This document shows, piece after piece, positions 46,901 through 59,131 of a stretch of 64,000 bases of DNA. The notes below the pieces were generated by a model. It was not told the DNA's origin and did not search any database. It worked only from the letters and a program-made list of their open reading frames with translations. A program made the position numbers and the translations under genes. The stretch lies in the NCBI GenBank assembly GCA_038049695.1, contig CP142451.1, forward strand, positions 9,608,001-9,672,000, given 5' to 3'. Within the stretch, counting starts at the first letter, position 1; every line of letters begins with the position of its first letter. Source of the stretch: Cinnamomum chago (lineage: Eukaryota > Streptophyta > Magnoliopsida > Laurales > Lauraceae).

Positions 46901-49900
46901 TTAATTCAATTCTATTATCTCATTTCTGACAATGGGTTCTCATGGGTCAACAGGAGATTTCTCACTGCGTCTCTGTACAGCAGCAGAAATAAAGTTCTAC
47001 TTCAGTAGTTTTCTTGGAAGTGGGGGAAATAGTGACAAATATTTAAAACCTAACAATAATTGCAATTTAAATTCATGGGTTCCTGGATGCGATCCAGGAT
47101 GGAGTTGTAGTGTTGGCTTAAATGAGAAGGTTGATTTCAGTGATTCCAAGGATATGCCTAACAGAACTAATGACAGCCAACCTTGTTGTGAGGGTTTCTT
47201 TTGCCCTCGTGGTCTTACCTGCATGATCCGTGAGTATTTAATCTCCTCTACTTTGCTTTCAAAGTCATTATAGCTATGAGCTTTAAGAATTCCTTTTTTC
47301 CAATCTCTGTGTTGCAAGTTATTTTCTTTCTTTCTTCTTTTGTTTTATGGTTCTGTTTTAGGTGTCTAATTGATAAGATGGTTTTGGCCTCATACTGTTG
47401 TTATAACATTTTGCTTATTCTAGGTTTCAGATTGGAAGTTGGAACTGCATGGTCTGTATCTTGTTTTAAAAAGAATTTTCATTGGTGTTGTACACTTGTG
47501 CCGTCTTCTACCAGAATTTCTAGGTCACATAGTTCCAGTGGCAGACCCAGGATTTTGACTTGGTGGGGGCTTAAGATAGTCACTTGAAAAGTCAATTGAT
47601 ATTTTGTTGGTATTTCTTAACATTAACTTTTGCAAAAGAGAAAATATCTTGCATTTACAAAATATCGAATTACATGATCAACTAACATTCTATCATCAAA
47701 AGTCATGATCAGTTGATCACCTAATTACAAAAGATTTTCTTTAGCAAAAAAAACAAAAAACCCTCAAACAAAGCTTTTACAATTGCCCTCGACGATTCTT
47801 CATGTTTTGAAACCTTTGCATGATTGTCTCATCGTCAATGCTATTAAATATATCTTTTTCAATATAGACAAGCAAATCTGATGGTTAGGATTGTTAGGTT
47901 TTACTCATTATAAAATAAACTAGAATTTGAACAATATGGATTGGTGCCTGCCACATCCCACATGTGCAGTAGATGAGTTAGCAGTAAGTATTGTCATGCT
48001 CAAATGTAAAGATGCATCAACAATTTAACATAATGGTAATCATCTAAACCTCAAAACAACAACCAAAAAAAAGAAAGAAAGAATAGCACTGAGAATAGGA
48101 TTCCACTGGATAACAATTTCCCATCATTCCCCACTAACATTTTCTGCAGGTTTCATTTTTCAAATGAAAGCATTTTCCACAATTTTTCTCGAAAAGCACA
48201 TTCAGACCCAAGTGGTAGAAAACCATTTCCTGTAGTGTAACACCAAAAAATGCAGCACATTTCACTCCAGAAAGTGTTCTGCCACACCAAACAATACAAC
48301 AGAAACTGGAATGAAATGAAAGATTTCAGCTTTCGTTTTCATCAATGTGGTGGAGATCAAACCAAACAAACATAATCCAAAAATCCCACTTTTCCTAGTA
48401 AATCATTTTCCACTTCTTCTCAACCAAACACACTCAATCAGTTGAATTACCACTGAAAACATCGTTGACGGAACCAAAGAAATCCTGATCTGGGTTAATG
48501 CGAGAATGAGCATCTTCCTTCGCCTGAGCAATCAATTTGGAGAAATCGGCCCCTTTGCTTTTGGGCGCTGTAATTTCTTGCGCTAATCTGGCATTGATGA
48601 GGCAGCCAGGGCCCAGTAGCCTGAGTCCTGAGATGGGGATTTTTGAGAGGGGGAGGGAAAGAGATGAGAAACAAAGAAAGAGAAAAGGGTTTACTGTTTT
48701 TAGGTTAAAGTGGTAAGGGAAATAAAGAGGACTGGCCGACTGGGGACTTGGGCCATTTCTAACTGGGGGGGCTGGGCTTAAGGGCCCATAGGGCCCTTAT
48801 GGGCTTTTCTCCAATTAGGAGGGGACTTGGGCCATTTCTAACTGGGGGCTGGGCTTAAGGGCCCATAGGGCCCTTATGGGCTTTTCTCCAATTAGGAGGG
48901 GGCTTCAGCCCCCAGCCCATTACATGTAAGTCCACCACTGCATAGTTCTAATAAAGCTAAGTCGAAATACTATGCTATCAAGTGCAAATTGGTGTATGTG
49001 TCATGTAAGGCCAACAATGAGTGGCCGATAAAAAAAGGGCCTTATTGAGTGATAAAATAAAAGGGCCAACATTGAGCATCGTGATGGGGTGTGGGGTAAA
49101 GGGGAAGTGGGGCTGGTAAGTAGAGAGACATTTATACTATCTCCCAATTTCATCCAAAGTGAAGCCGATTTCCAAGGACTTTGTTATTTCCTTGAAGCTG
49201 AAGAAACTGGATTTTATTTCTCTATGATGATTTCTTGAAAAAGATATACTGAATAATCTTAGCCTTCTCTTTTGTTGCCTTAGCTTGTGCTCCTTAACTT
49301 AGATAGTCAATCAACAACCACCATCTATTATGCTTTGCCTTTTGTTTTTGGTAAATGGTAACAATTGAAGAATATCATTTTATTGATCATTTGGTATGAA
49401 TATAGATGGGGATATTCATATGAAAATTGAAAATATGAATAGATTGGGGAGAGCAATTAAAAGGCAGAACCCCGTTGAGTAGTTGTAAATGCTCTCTACA
49501 AGACATGAGTCCTAAAGTTTCAAAAACAATGGAGATTCAGTCTGTGCCTTTTTTGCCCCCTCTGAAGAAAGGTTTTAAATTGATATGAAGAAATGAATTA
49601 GATTAGCCCTAATCTTGGGCCAATCCTTTATATTATTGATTTTTGGTAATCTGCAAAAAAGGTTTCCAACTCAGAAATTGTTTAAAACATCCCAAAAATA
49701 AAAACAAATACAAAACAATTGAAATTCTGGTTTAAGGACTACTATTCTGACACTCCCCCTCAAGCTAGAGCATAGAGATCAATCATGCCCAACTTCTTTG
49801 AAATTGTAGCCATCTGATTACTTGGTATGGCCTTGGTGTACACATCTGCTAGCTCATTTTTGTGACCTCATGAAGGATATCTTATCAGTCGTTTCCACAT

Positions 49901-52070
49901 TTTATGTAACAAAATGATCATCCACCTCAATGTTGTTAGTTCTCTTGTGAAACAATGGATTTGAAGCTATATAGATAGCCACTTGATTATCGTACCCTCT
50001 CACAAAAGAACAGTACCCTATCATAGAACATCTCTCTTCTGGCAACCCACCACCTCGACATCTGAATAGCCAACTATATTAAAATGCCCATGGGATCCAT
50101 AAAAAATTCCTTTCCCGGAGAGCCTTAATATACCATAATATTCAGCGTCTTGCTTTTAAGTGTAAAGTTCAAGGAGCCTGCATATTTTGACTCACCATTC
50201 CCACAGCCTGTGATATATTCAATTGAGCAATGGTAAGGTACCTACAAGTCGACGATACATTCGAGGATCTTCAAGTAATTCTCAATTATTTTAAACAACT
50301 TCTGACCTACTTCAGTCAGGGTGTCCATTGGTTTAGCTCCCAAATCACTAGCTGATTGGAGAAGATCCAAAGCATACTTCTGTTGCGGCAAAGAAATTCT
50401 TCTATGCGATCTTGAGACTTTGATACCCGGGTTGTACTTCTATACCTAGGCCCTTTATTTCAAAGTCTTGGCTTAAATACTTTAAATTTAGAATCCCAAC
50501 TTGATCATCTCCAGTCGAGAAATATTGTCGACATATATGCTTAAAATAATAGTTCCTTTGCTTGCTTCTTAACAAATATGGAGTAATCTGAACTACACTG
50601 GTTAAAACTAATATTCAGGAGGGCACCACTGAACTTTTCAACACATGCTCTAGGGGACTGCTTCAGGCCATACAAGGACTTCTTTAATTACACTCTGTGT
50701 TTCTCCTCCGTACGGATGAACCTGGGAGGTGGTGACCTAGACTGTTAAGATCTCTATGAAGGAAGGCATTTTTAACATCCAATTGTTCCAGTGGTCATAC
50801 CAAATTAGCAGCAGTAGAAATAATCATACATATTGAGTGAAGTTTTGAGCTGGAGCGAATGTCTTATAATAACTAACTCTCCTTGTTGATAACAGATCCT
50901 ACCGTGATTCTTAGATTTGGGTGTCATGAATCCTTCATTTGGATTGGAGAAGCCTGACACAATTTTTATTATTTGGGTGGGCAAATTGTGTTTGCAACAT
51001 TAGGTGGGCCCCATTGTTATGTGGGTAGGATGAGCTTGCTGTGGGGGGAGAGATGTATTGAGCATTGAGAAAAGAGACGACTGGAGCAAACCAAGTTGGT
51101 TTTGAAACAAATGCAAAATCTCTCTCTCTCACACACACACACTTACACACTTTTGTTCTTTGTAAACCTTAAAATTATATAATTTAGCTATAACCTAATA
51201 TTCAATATATCTCAATGTGACTGTCCTTAAAAAAAATTGAGGCTCTGGTGATCTCTTTTCATTGTGCGCATTTATTTCTTATAGATTTATCGGGTTCTTG
51301 CTTACAATTTACAATCTATGACCAAGTTTATGCGCCTAATTTTTACTGCCATCTGTTGCAACTGAAGCTTGTCCTCTGGGCGCATACTGTCCGCGTGCAA
51401 AACTCAACAGCACCACTGGAATATGCGATCCGTAAGTTAGCATTATACTTGTGATGTTCCTTCTATAGCCTATGTTTCATCATTGTACATGGTATACCTT
51501 ATGTGATATTCTCAATAAAATTATACAGTTATCACTATCAACTTCCTCATCGAGAGCCAAACCATAGCTGTGGGGGAGCAGATATTTGGGCCGACGTTGG
51601 TAGTAGTGAAGTATTCTGCCCAGCAGGATCATATTGTCCGACCACCACCCAAAAAGTTAATTGCAGTACTGGGTACTAATTCTTATCTTAAAAATCTAGC
51701 AATTATTTTATAGTTTACAGCTTGACTTCTTTGACAATAAACAAAAATTTGATGGTCAGATAATGAAAACAGTCTTTGGAAGCCATTTTGTTAACCCAAT
51801 CATATTTTATCTACTTTTGCTATGGACTATTTTTATTCACCAGTAATAATCTGTTGTGCAATTTCAGGCATTACTGCAGGATGGGATCTACAACTGAGAA
51901 AAGTAAGAGTAGTAATAAAGGAAACATCACTGAGATTTCACTTTTAAACACAAACTAGGCATTTCTGACTTAATCTCATGAACAAACATGTTTCAGGGTG
52001 CTTCAAGTTGACTTCTTGTGACCAGAATACTGCAAATCAGAATATCCATGCATATGGTATCATGCTTATT
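43981..52070 (+). CDS. ABCG24/28-like half-size ABC transporter, N-terminal seven exons
   Basis: Exons: 43981-44171, 44272-44345, 46954-47229, 51368-51431, 51529-51672, 51868-51902, 51997-52070. They total 858 nt, 286 codons, all in phase with GT..AG borders. The start gives a signal peptide ([20 protein letters not shown], residues 1-20). A cysteine-rich extracytoplasmic region follows, with [20 protein letters not shown], then [32 protein letters not shown] and [10 protein letters not shown] at the last donor. This long Cys-rich N-terminus is typical of the plant ABCG24/28 (WBC25/29) type. The first transmembrane helix, the nucleotide-binding domain and the transmembrane domain are not in the window. 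They must lie beyond 64000, after an intron of at least 11.9 kb. Substrate unknown. The gene appears intact as far as visible. Confidence 0.9.
44346..46953 (+). other. ABCG intron 2
   Basis: No internal gene. Bases 45840-46200 resemble a copia LTR (A/T-rich part followed by TGGGCTAGG strings), without clear ends. An A-run (46241-46258) and a degenerate tandem repeat containing TCAAGATTGAATCTAGTGTA (about 46307 and 46358) are present. Confidence 0.4.
48438..48632 (-). pseudogene. Coding-like fragment inside the second hAT element
   Basis: An open minus-strand stretch of about 65 codons includes [19 protein letters not shown] and then [20 protein letters not shown], ending [11 protein letters not shown] before TGA at 48440-48438. 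Base composition and codon choice look like a real plant exon. A GTAATTC donor-like string lies near its end. I do not recognise the parent gene. Probably captured host DNA; not functional here. Confidence 0.45.
48742..48900. repeat. 79-bp tandem repeat
   Basis: Two near-identical units start GGGGACTTGGGCCATTTCTA at 48742 and 48821. They differ by a short G-run change. Each unit contains the palindrome-like AAGGGCCCATAGGGCCCTT. It sits in the right subterminal part of the second hAT element. Confidence 0.9.
48949..49740. other. ABCG intron 3, middle part
   Basis: No gene. The right part probably belongs to the 3' LTR of the minus-strand copia relic next to it, whose left end could not be fixed. 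Confidence 0.35.
49741..50930 (-). mobile_element. Degraded Ty1/Copia relic (RT to RNase H, 3' end)
   Basis: On the minus strand the LTR start TGTCAGAATAGT (49752-49741) is preceded by the polypurine tract TTGAGGGGGAG. Upstream readings are [17 protein letters not shown] and [12 protein letters not shown], the end of a copia RNase H, and [17 protein letters not shown] and [10 protein letters not shown] of the reverse transcriptase (about 50610-50790). Frameshifts and stops are many; gag, integrase and the 5' LTR are not recognisable. It lies in ABCG intron 3 and is of a different family from the element at 52704. Confidence 0.72.
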
Positions 52071-52703
52071 GTGAGTGGTTAATCTATTTATTCTTGTTCT
52101 AGTGCCTGTTTTTAAGTGGCTTGACAAATAGTTACATAAATAATGAATTAAGATGGTCTTAACCAGCTTTATGGTTAAATAATTTTTTAAGTCCAGTGTG
52201 CATTTATAAACTTCCCTGTCTATTATACAATTATATGCATCCAAGTGGGCCGCATTAGGGTCTAAGATTGTTTCTTCTCATGCAAGCTGTAAGAGGTACC
52301 TCTGAGCAGAAAATTATGAGTATATGCATATGTGTACATCGAATCTTAACTCCTCCAACTTGAGTAACAAAAAACCACTCCCAACTCAACTTTCTTGCTT
52401 GGATTCAGTTATAATTCCTAACTCAACTAAACTCCTACTTCCCTTTTTACCTTAATTTCTATTTACATAAGTACATTGTAAAACCTAGACAATACTAATT
52501 CTGGGCAGATTAGAAGTTTGTTTCTGAATGTAGACCGTAGAGTTGTGACTGTGGGACCCACTGGTGGGCTTACAGTGGTTTCAGTGCTGGGCATGGGTAT
52601 GTTCAGTTGGACTTGTCAGGCTTTGGCCTATGCAGATGGGCTTGATGTACTTGGGCCTGGATGGACTAGCTTTTGCTGTTGCGCAAGTCTGATCTGTTGG
52701 GCC

Positions 52704-52936
52704 TGTCAATCCTGGGCCTCCAGGCCCAATATAGCAGGCCCATTTACATACTAGTTAGTTGTTAGCTATTAGTATGGATCTAAACCCAAGTGTAATTAAT
52801 GGATAAGCATTGTTACAATGTAATCAGGGATTAAACCCTTTTAAATATAGATCTCAGTCGACCATGCAAGGCACGACATTCATCTCCACTTTATCTCTCT
52901 CTCTCTCATGTCTGTATCACTTCTCTTTACATGACT
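52704..52936 (+). repeat. 5' LTR of the copia element
   Basis: 233 bp. Contains a (CT)6 tract before CATGTCTGTATCAC. It differs from the 3' LTR at the CAATATAG-C/T-AGG position and at its last base. Confidence 0.93.
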
Positions 52937-53646
52937 TGGTATCAGAGCCTGAGTCGATCATCTGTGGTCTTCTCCTACATCATCTTCCAAGCATTGGAAG
53001 CCAGTCTGTGATCATCTGAAATCATCCTCTTCAGCCGGATCATCTCTGATCATCGCAGATCACTCGTGGCCCACCGGAGATCATCATACCAGAAACTGAC
53101 GGAATCAGTCACCAAGCTCGCCTGTTATTCCTCTTATTTATCACAATTTTTCCAGTAATTTTGTCTCATCAGAGGTAGGCCATCTAGCATATTTTGTGAT
53201 ATTTCAGTTTTATCAAGAAGTTTTCATCATGGCCGTCCACGATTGTGGATTTTGATCCGTTTCTAGTGGAACTTCTTCCTATAGTTGCGAAAAATCCTTG
53301 CTTTTTCATCCCCTCACTCTGATCAGATCTCTGATCATCCACTGGGGCCCACGTGGACATTTTTCCACTCACGTCCAAAGACATGTTTGCTACTGTTGCT
53401 GTTTTCCTCTTCTATTTTGTTGCTGCCTGTTGCTGTACTGCTGTTTTTGCTGACTTGATTACTGTCAAGTGCTGTGTTACTGCTTGTGCCTTTCTATTCT
53501 CATTGGGTTACTGTTGCTGTTGCTGTTGCTGGTAATTTTACTGCTATTACTGTTGTTGCATCTCTATCTCCACTGCCTTCTGTGCTCTGTTCTGTTGATA
53601 ACTGTGTTCTACTGCTGGTTTCTGGAGAATCAACTCCTCTGCTCTC

Positions 53647-56600
53647 ATGGATAAATCTGATAAAACGGATCTCTGTATTGTTAAATTTAATGGCAAAAAC
53701 TATGTGTCTTGGGCGTTTCAATTCCAGTTATACCTTGAGGGAAAGGAACTGTGGGCCCATATTGACGGATTTGAACCAATCCCTGCTGATGATGCCAAGA
53801 AAATTCTTTCTTGGAAAACTAAAGATGTAAAGATAAAATCTTGGATTCTTTCTTCTGTAGAACCAAATTTTATTTTGTATCTACGACTATGCAAAACCTC
53901 AAAGGAAATGTGGGAATATCTGAAAAAGGTCTATTATCAAAATCATGTTGCTCGTCAATTTCAACTGGAATTAGAAATTGCAAATTACTCCCAAGGGACG
54001 CTTTCCATCCAGGATTATTACTCAGGATTTCTAATCCTCTGGTCAGAATATGATGAAATTAAGTTTGCTACTGTCTCTGAAGCGCTGCTACCTGAGTTAC
54101 TTTCTTTACAACAAAACAGTCATCGGGACCAATTGCTCATGAAACTGCGCCCTGAATATGAGACAGTGAGATCCAACTTGATGAGCCGAGCTTCTCTTTC
54201 CAACGTAGATGACTGTCTTCAAGAACTTCTACGAGAAGAACAACGCCTTGTTACCAAAATTGCCATTGAACAACAGAGCAACACTGTCCCTCCGCTTGCC
54301 TATGCTGCTAAAACCAGGCCACCTCCTCGGGACATCAGTAAAGTACAGTGTTACAACTGTCAAAAATATGACCATTAAGCAAATCAATGCAAGCTGAAAA
54401 TCTGTAAATATTGTAAGGCCGTTGGTCATGGTATTGACAAGTGTTGGAAGAAGGCTCGCAATTCTGCTTCTCGCCCCTATGTGCAGTCAGCCCCAAGTGC
54501 TTACTCGGCTACCACCCCACAATATGCATCTTCTGAATTCAGTAGTTCACTGCCGTTTGATTCCACATCACAGCCTGGTTCCTCATCCCAAACACAGTCA
54601 CTAGCTCCAATTACTCCGGCTATGGTAAATCAAATGATTATCAATGCCCTGTCCTCTATGAACATTTCAGGTACTGGTCCGTCCATTTCTAATACATGGT
54701 ATTTAGATTCTGGAGCTAGTAATCACATGACCTCCTCACCCACCAAACTACATCATGTTATTCCTTACACTGGCACTCTCTCTGTTCAAGCTGCCAATGG
54801 AGACCACCTTCCCATCATCTCTGTGGGTGATGTCCCTAGCCCTTTTCCATTAAAAAATGTTTTTATGTCCCCTCATCTTGCAACCAATTTGATTTCTGTG
54901 GGTCAATTAGTTGAGAATAATTGCAATGTCTCCTTTTTTTCTTCTGGTTGTGTTGTGTAGGACCAGGAGTCGGGGGCAGTGATCGCGAGGAGGCCTAAAC
55001 GTGGCAGACTTTTTACTTTACCAGTATCTCCATTTATTCAAAATAAACCTTGGCATCAGTTGTTTTGTTTTTTCCTTCCTAATAATTCTCGGTTATGGCA
55101 TAATAGACTTGGTCATCCGAATGCTGCTACGTTGTCCACTTTGTTTCAAACTGGATTATTAAATAAACCTCTTGATTCTATTTCATTTAAGTGTGATGCT
55201 TGTAAATTAGGCAAAAGTAAACCTTTACCTTTTTCTAACTCTACAACTCGGAGCCATGCATGTTTTGACTTAATCCACAGTGATGTTTGGGGCATTGCTC
55301 CTACCATTTCTCATGGTCATTTCAAATACTTTGTTACATTTATTGATGATTACAGCAGGTTTACTTGGGTTTATTTGTTACATTCTAAATCTGATGTTCT
55401 TAATGCATTTAAAATTTTTCTTAGCTATGTTGATACCCAATTTTCCAAATGCATTAAAACTTTGCGCTCAGATTCAGGGGGGGAGTATGTCTCCACTGAT
55501 TTCCAGTCTTTCCTCAAAAGTCGAGGAAGTATATCTTAACGTACTTGTCCATATACTCCTCAACAAAATGGAGTCGCAGAAAGGAAAAATAGGCATCTTC
55601 TTGATGTCACGAGAACGCTTCTCATTGAATCATCCGTTCCTCATCGTTTTTGGGCTGAAGCTCTTACAACTGTAGTACATCTCATCAACCGTCTTCCAGC
55701 ACCTACCATTGCCCAATTAACACCACATTTTAAACTTTTTGGTAACCATCCTACGTTTAATCATCTACATACCTTTGGGTGTGTTTGCTTCGTTCATTTG
55801 CCTCCCACAGAGCGCACAAAATTAACGGCCCAATCTAGCAGGTGTGTTTTTTTAAGATATGCCACTAACCAAAAGGGTTTTGTTTGCTATGATCCACTGG
55901 CTCGTCGCACCAGGATCTCTCGTAATGTTATTTTCTTTGAAAATCAATATTTTTTCCAAACCAACTTGGATTGTCCTTCTCCATTTTCCACAACTTTGTT
56001 ACCTGGGTTTTCTGAAGAAGCAACTGTTACACGGTTTCATCCTAATTTTGTGTATCGTTGAAGGGAAAAACCTACCACTGCAAATGCCCACCCTCCTGAT
56101 CGTCCTGATCCTCCGACAAATGGTCCCACATCTACTGGTCTCTTGCGTCGCTCCCCCAAAATTTCTCGACCTCCTGAGAGGTATGGCTTTACCCATGCTT
56201 CCTTGATGACAACACTATCCTCTGTTTTCATCCCAAGTTCTTATTTGCAAGCTGTGCAACATGATTGTTGGAACCAGGCCATGACGGCAGAATTAGATGC
56301 TTTGACTCTGAATCACACCTGGGATAGACACAAAGCTCGACTTGTGGCACTTGGCAACCGACAAGAGTATGGCATTGACTATGAAAAGACATTTGCGCCA
56401 GTTGCCAAAATGACAACTGTTCGGCTCCTTCTCGCCATTGCTGCTTCTCAATCTTGGCCATTATACCAAATGAATGTCAAGAATGCTTTTCTACATGGGG
56501 ACTTGAAAGAAGAGGTCTATATGCGGATACCACCAGGAGTCACATCTCCGTCTAAGAAGTTTGTATGTCACTTACGCAGATCTCTTTACGGTCTCAAGCA

Positions 56601-57681
56601 AGCTCCCCGAGCGTGGTTTGAAACATTCAAAGATCGTTTAGGCACGATTGGCTTTACTCAAAGTCAATATGATCCATCTCTTTTTCTGAGCCACGCATCT
56701 ACTGGCTTTACTGTTCTCCTCGTATATGTTGATGATATCATTATCACCGGCACTGATGATGCTATGATAAAATCACTCCAAGCCTCTCTTCGAGATTCAT
56801 TCCATATGAAGGATCTGGGTCCTCTCCATTATTTTTTGGGCTTAGAGATACATCAGTCTCCAAAAGGCCTGTTTATCAATCAACACAAATATGCGACAGA
56901 TCTTATTGAGCTTGCTGATCTCGATGAATCTTCCTCAGTTGATACGCCGCTTGAGGTCAATCTTAAGTTGAGTAAAGATGATGGCGATCTTCTTCCTGAT
57001 CCACAGACATACCGGAGACTTGTTGGCAGTCTTGTTTATCTCACCATCACCATGCCTGACATATCTTATGCTGTCAATCTTGTCAGCCAATTCATGACGT
57101 CTCCTCGCCACCTTCATCTGACGGCAGTAAAGCGAATTATCCGGTCTTTATTGGGTACTAGAGCTCGTGGTTTATATTATCCAAAGGATAATCGTCTACT
57201 TCTAACTGCTTATGCAGATGCTGACTGGGCAGGATGTCCGGATACCAGACGGTCCACCACTGGTTGGTGTATGTACCTCGGTCAATCTCTCATCTCTTGG
57301 AAATGCAAGAAACAAGAACGGGTCTCCAAATCTTCCACAGAGGCTGAATATCGGGCTATGTCCTCTGCTTGTTCTGAAATCCTATGGCTTCGGGGTCTTT
57401 TTTCGGAACTTGGCTTTGCACAGGCCTCTCCCACTTCCTTGAATGCAGATAATACTGGGGCAATCAAAATCACTGAAAATCCTGTTCTTCATGAACGCAC
57501 AAAACATATAGAAGTTGATTGCCACTTTATTCGAGACGAATACAAGTGTAATGTTATCAGTCTACCTCATGTCCCTACAGAGTTTCAGTTTGCAGATATC
57601 TTCACTAGGGGACTTGCTCGGCCTCGACATCAATTTCTTGTTTCCAAATTGCTGCTTTATGACACTCCCTCATCAATTTGA
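53647..57681 (+). pseudogene. Copia gag-pol polyprotein, broken by stops and a deletion
   Basis: Order as in Ty1/Copia. Gag (53647-54378) is followed by a CCHC zinc knuckle. Protease has WYLDSGASNHMT (about 54698). The integrase zinc-finger region has LWHNRLGHPN and CDACKLGKSK. The integrase core has Asp in HSDVWG, Asp in LRSDSGGEY and Glu in QQNGVAERKN. Reverse transcriptase has YVDDIIITG, and RNase H has DADWAGC and STEAEYRAM. Lesions: TAA inside the zinc knuckle (54376-54378), TAG between protease and integrase (54958-54960), TAA in the integrase core (55537-55539), TGA after integrase (56059-56061), and an in-frame 84-bp deletion in the N-terminal part of RT at about 56322. Compared with the minus-strand relative, two of the single-base stops are unique to this copy, at a Tyr codon and an Arg codon. 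The final 512-codon frame (56143-57681) is open. Confidence 0.92.
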
Positions 57682-57688
57682 GGGGGGG

Positions 57689-57921
57689 TGTCAATCCTGG
57701 GCCTCCAGGCCCAATATAGTAGGCCCATTTACATACTAGTTAGTTGTTAGCTATTAGTATGGATCTAAACCCAAGTGTAATTAATGGATAAGCATTGTTA
57801 CAATGTAATCAGGGATTAAACCCTTTTAAATATAGATCTCAGTCGACCATGCAAGGCACGACATTCATCTCCACTTTATCTCTCTCTCTCTCATGTCTGT
57901 ATCACTTCTCTTTACATGACA
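57689..57921 (+). repeat. 3' LTR of the copia element
   Basis: 233 bp, directly after the polypurine tract; followed by the target duplication GGGCC. Confidence 0.93.
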
Positions 57922-57926
57922 GGGCC

Positions 57927-59131
57927 AGCCCAACTCAAGGGTGTGGATGGATCATTGATGCTTCTAGGTGGGCCCCACAGGCCATCACATACTTGAAAAC
58001 GGCTATAATATATATATATATAGTATAGGATGGTGGGAGTTGGATATTTAGATCCTCCTATTGGCCTGGCTTACTTGGACCTGATTTCATTTTGACCCAT
58101 GCAGTGGATCCAAACCTTGGACCCACATTTAAAATGGATTGAGATCTTAGACCCATAACTTTTTTTTTTGGCAGGTCCTTTGGTTATTCAGGTATTCATG
58201 GACCATCTACAAAGAGAAAACTGTTTGCTAAAAAATTAAACAAAATGAATAACAAAGATTCAAGAGAAGTTTTTTTATTGATTTTATTGATGTTCTAGAC
58301 TCTAATGAACCAAAGCCCAAAGTTCTGTAGTCCTCAATGTTATAACCTTGTTATACATTGTTACACTATTCTCTTTCAGCTTAAGCTTTTAGAGTAAGTG
58401 ATTTTCGACATGATTTCAGAGCAGGAGGTTGAGTGTTCGCATTCCCGAGGCTGTTGTGCCTTGTATTCTCCCACGGAGGGTGTGATTCCCCTGCGGAGCT
58501 CCTGTATTCTCCCATGGAGGGGTGTAATTCCTGTGAAGAAGCCCACACGTGCGCGGGGGTGCGGGGGTGTGGTGCCGTAACATTATTACACGTTCTCTAT
58601 CAACTTAAGCTTTTAGAGTAAGTGGTTGTCAACTCAATATCCCTTTTACAATCTCTATATGACACTGACGTGAATGAGAGGGAAACCCCTTCTAGAGTCG
58701 TAGTCCCCAGTCTTCCACTTCTCTGGAAAAGTCTAAGGAAGCTCTATGGAAGAGCTTTGGATGTTGTGGAGGCTCTCTAGATGTGAAAATAATGCCTTTG
58801 TTTAGCGACCTCTATTTGTAGCGTTTTGATATCTTGGAGGGCAAGAAAGGAAATAGGGAAAAACCCTTTAAAGTTCAGACTTTCAAAGCAATTCAACACA
58901 GGCCCTGTGCATTGTGCATTGCACACTGCGCTCTGTGCTAAAGCATCGTTTTTTATCTATCCGTCGGATCTTCTCTCATTGGAAATCCTTTTGATGGTGA
59001 GATCGACATGGCAAATATCTTTTCTTGTTAGAACTTTGAAGCCACTTTTGATGTGAAATTCCTTTGTTTTGGTGTCAAAATGCATATTTTTTTGCCATAT
59101 ATTTATAGTAATTTCAAACTTTTGGCTGGTT
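57927..59131. other. Spacer between two convergent copia elements, with a TRIM-like relic
   Basis: No ABCG exon was found. The string TTAAGCTTTTAGAGTAAGTG occurs at 58381-58400 and 58603-58622. The first is followed by TTTCGACATGATTTCAGAGC, a degenerate primer-binding-site pattern (TGGTATCAGAGC type). Two LTR-like ends around a leader of about 200 bp would fit a TRIM. The outer LTR borders are not clear. A (TA)n run lies at 58008-58021. Confidence 0.35.

Larger units (their letters stand above)
47536..48940. mobile_element. Second hAT element of the same family, with a gene-like fragment
   Basis: TIRs CAGTGGCAGAC (47536-47546) and GTCCACCACTG (48930-48940) are flanked by a perfect 8-bp duplication CATAGTTC (47528-47535 and 48941-48948). 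The subterminal CCCAGGATTTT is shared with the element at 1995-4062. Length 1405 bp, no transposase. It lies in ABCG intron 3. It contains a coding-like minus-strand stretch (48632-48438) and a 79-bp tandem repeat near the right end. Confidence 0.9.
52704..57921 (+). mobile_element. Full-length Ty1/Copia retrotransposon
   Basis: LTRs 52704-52936 and 57689-57921 are 233 bp each. They begin TGTCA, end TGACA (TGACT in the left copy), and differ at only two positions. The target duplication GGGCC flanks it (52699-52703 and 57922-57926). The primer-binding site TGGTATCAGAGC (52937-52948) is the standard initiator-tRNA-Met type. The polypurine tract TTGAGGGGGGG is at 57678-57688. A 710-bp leader precedes the gag start. 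It sits in ABCG intron 7 in the same orientation as the gene. The near-identical LTRs point to a recent insertion. Confidence 0.95.

Noticed and set aside
53353..53646. Leucine/cysteine-rich ORFs upstream of the copia gag
   Set aside because: They derive from CTGTTG-type low-complexity DNA in the retrotransposon leader.
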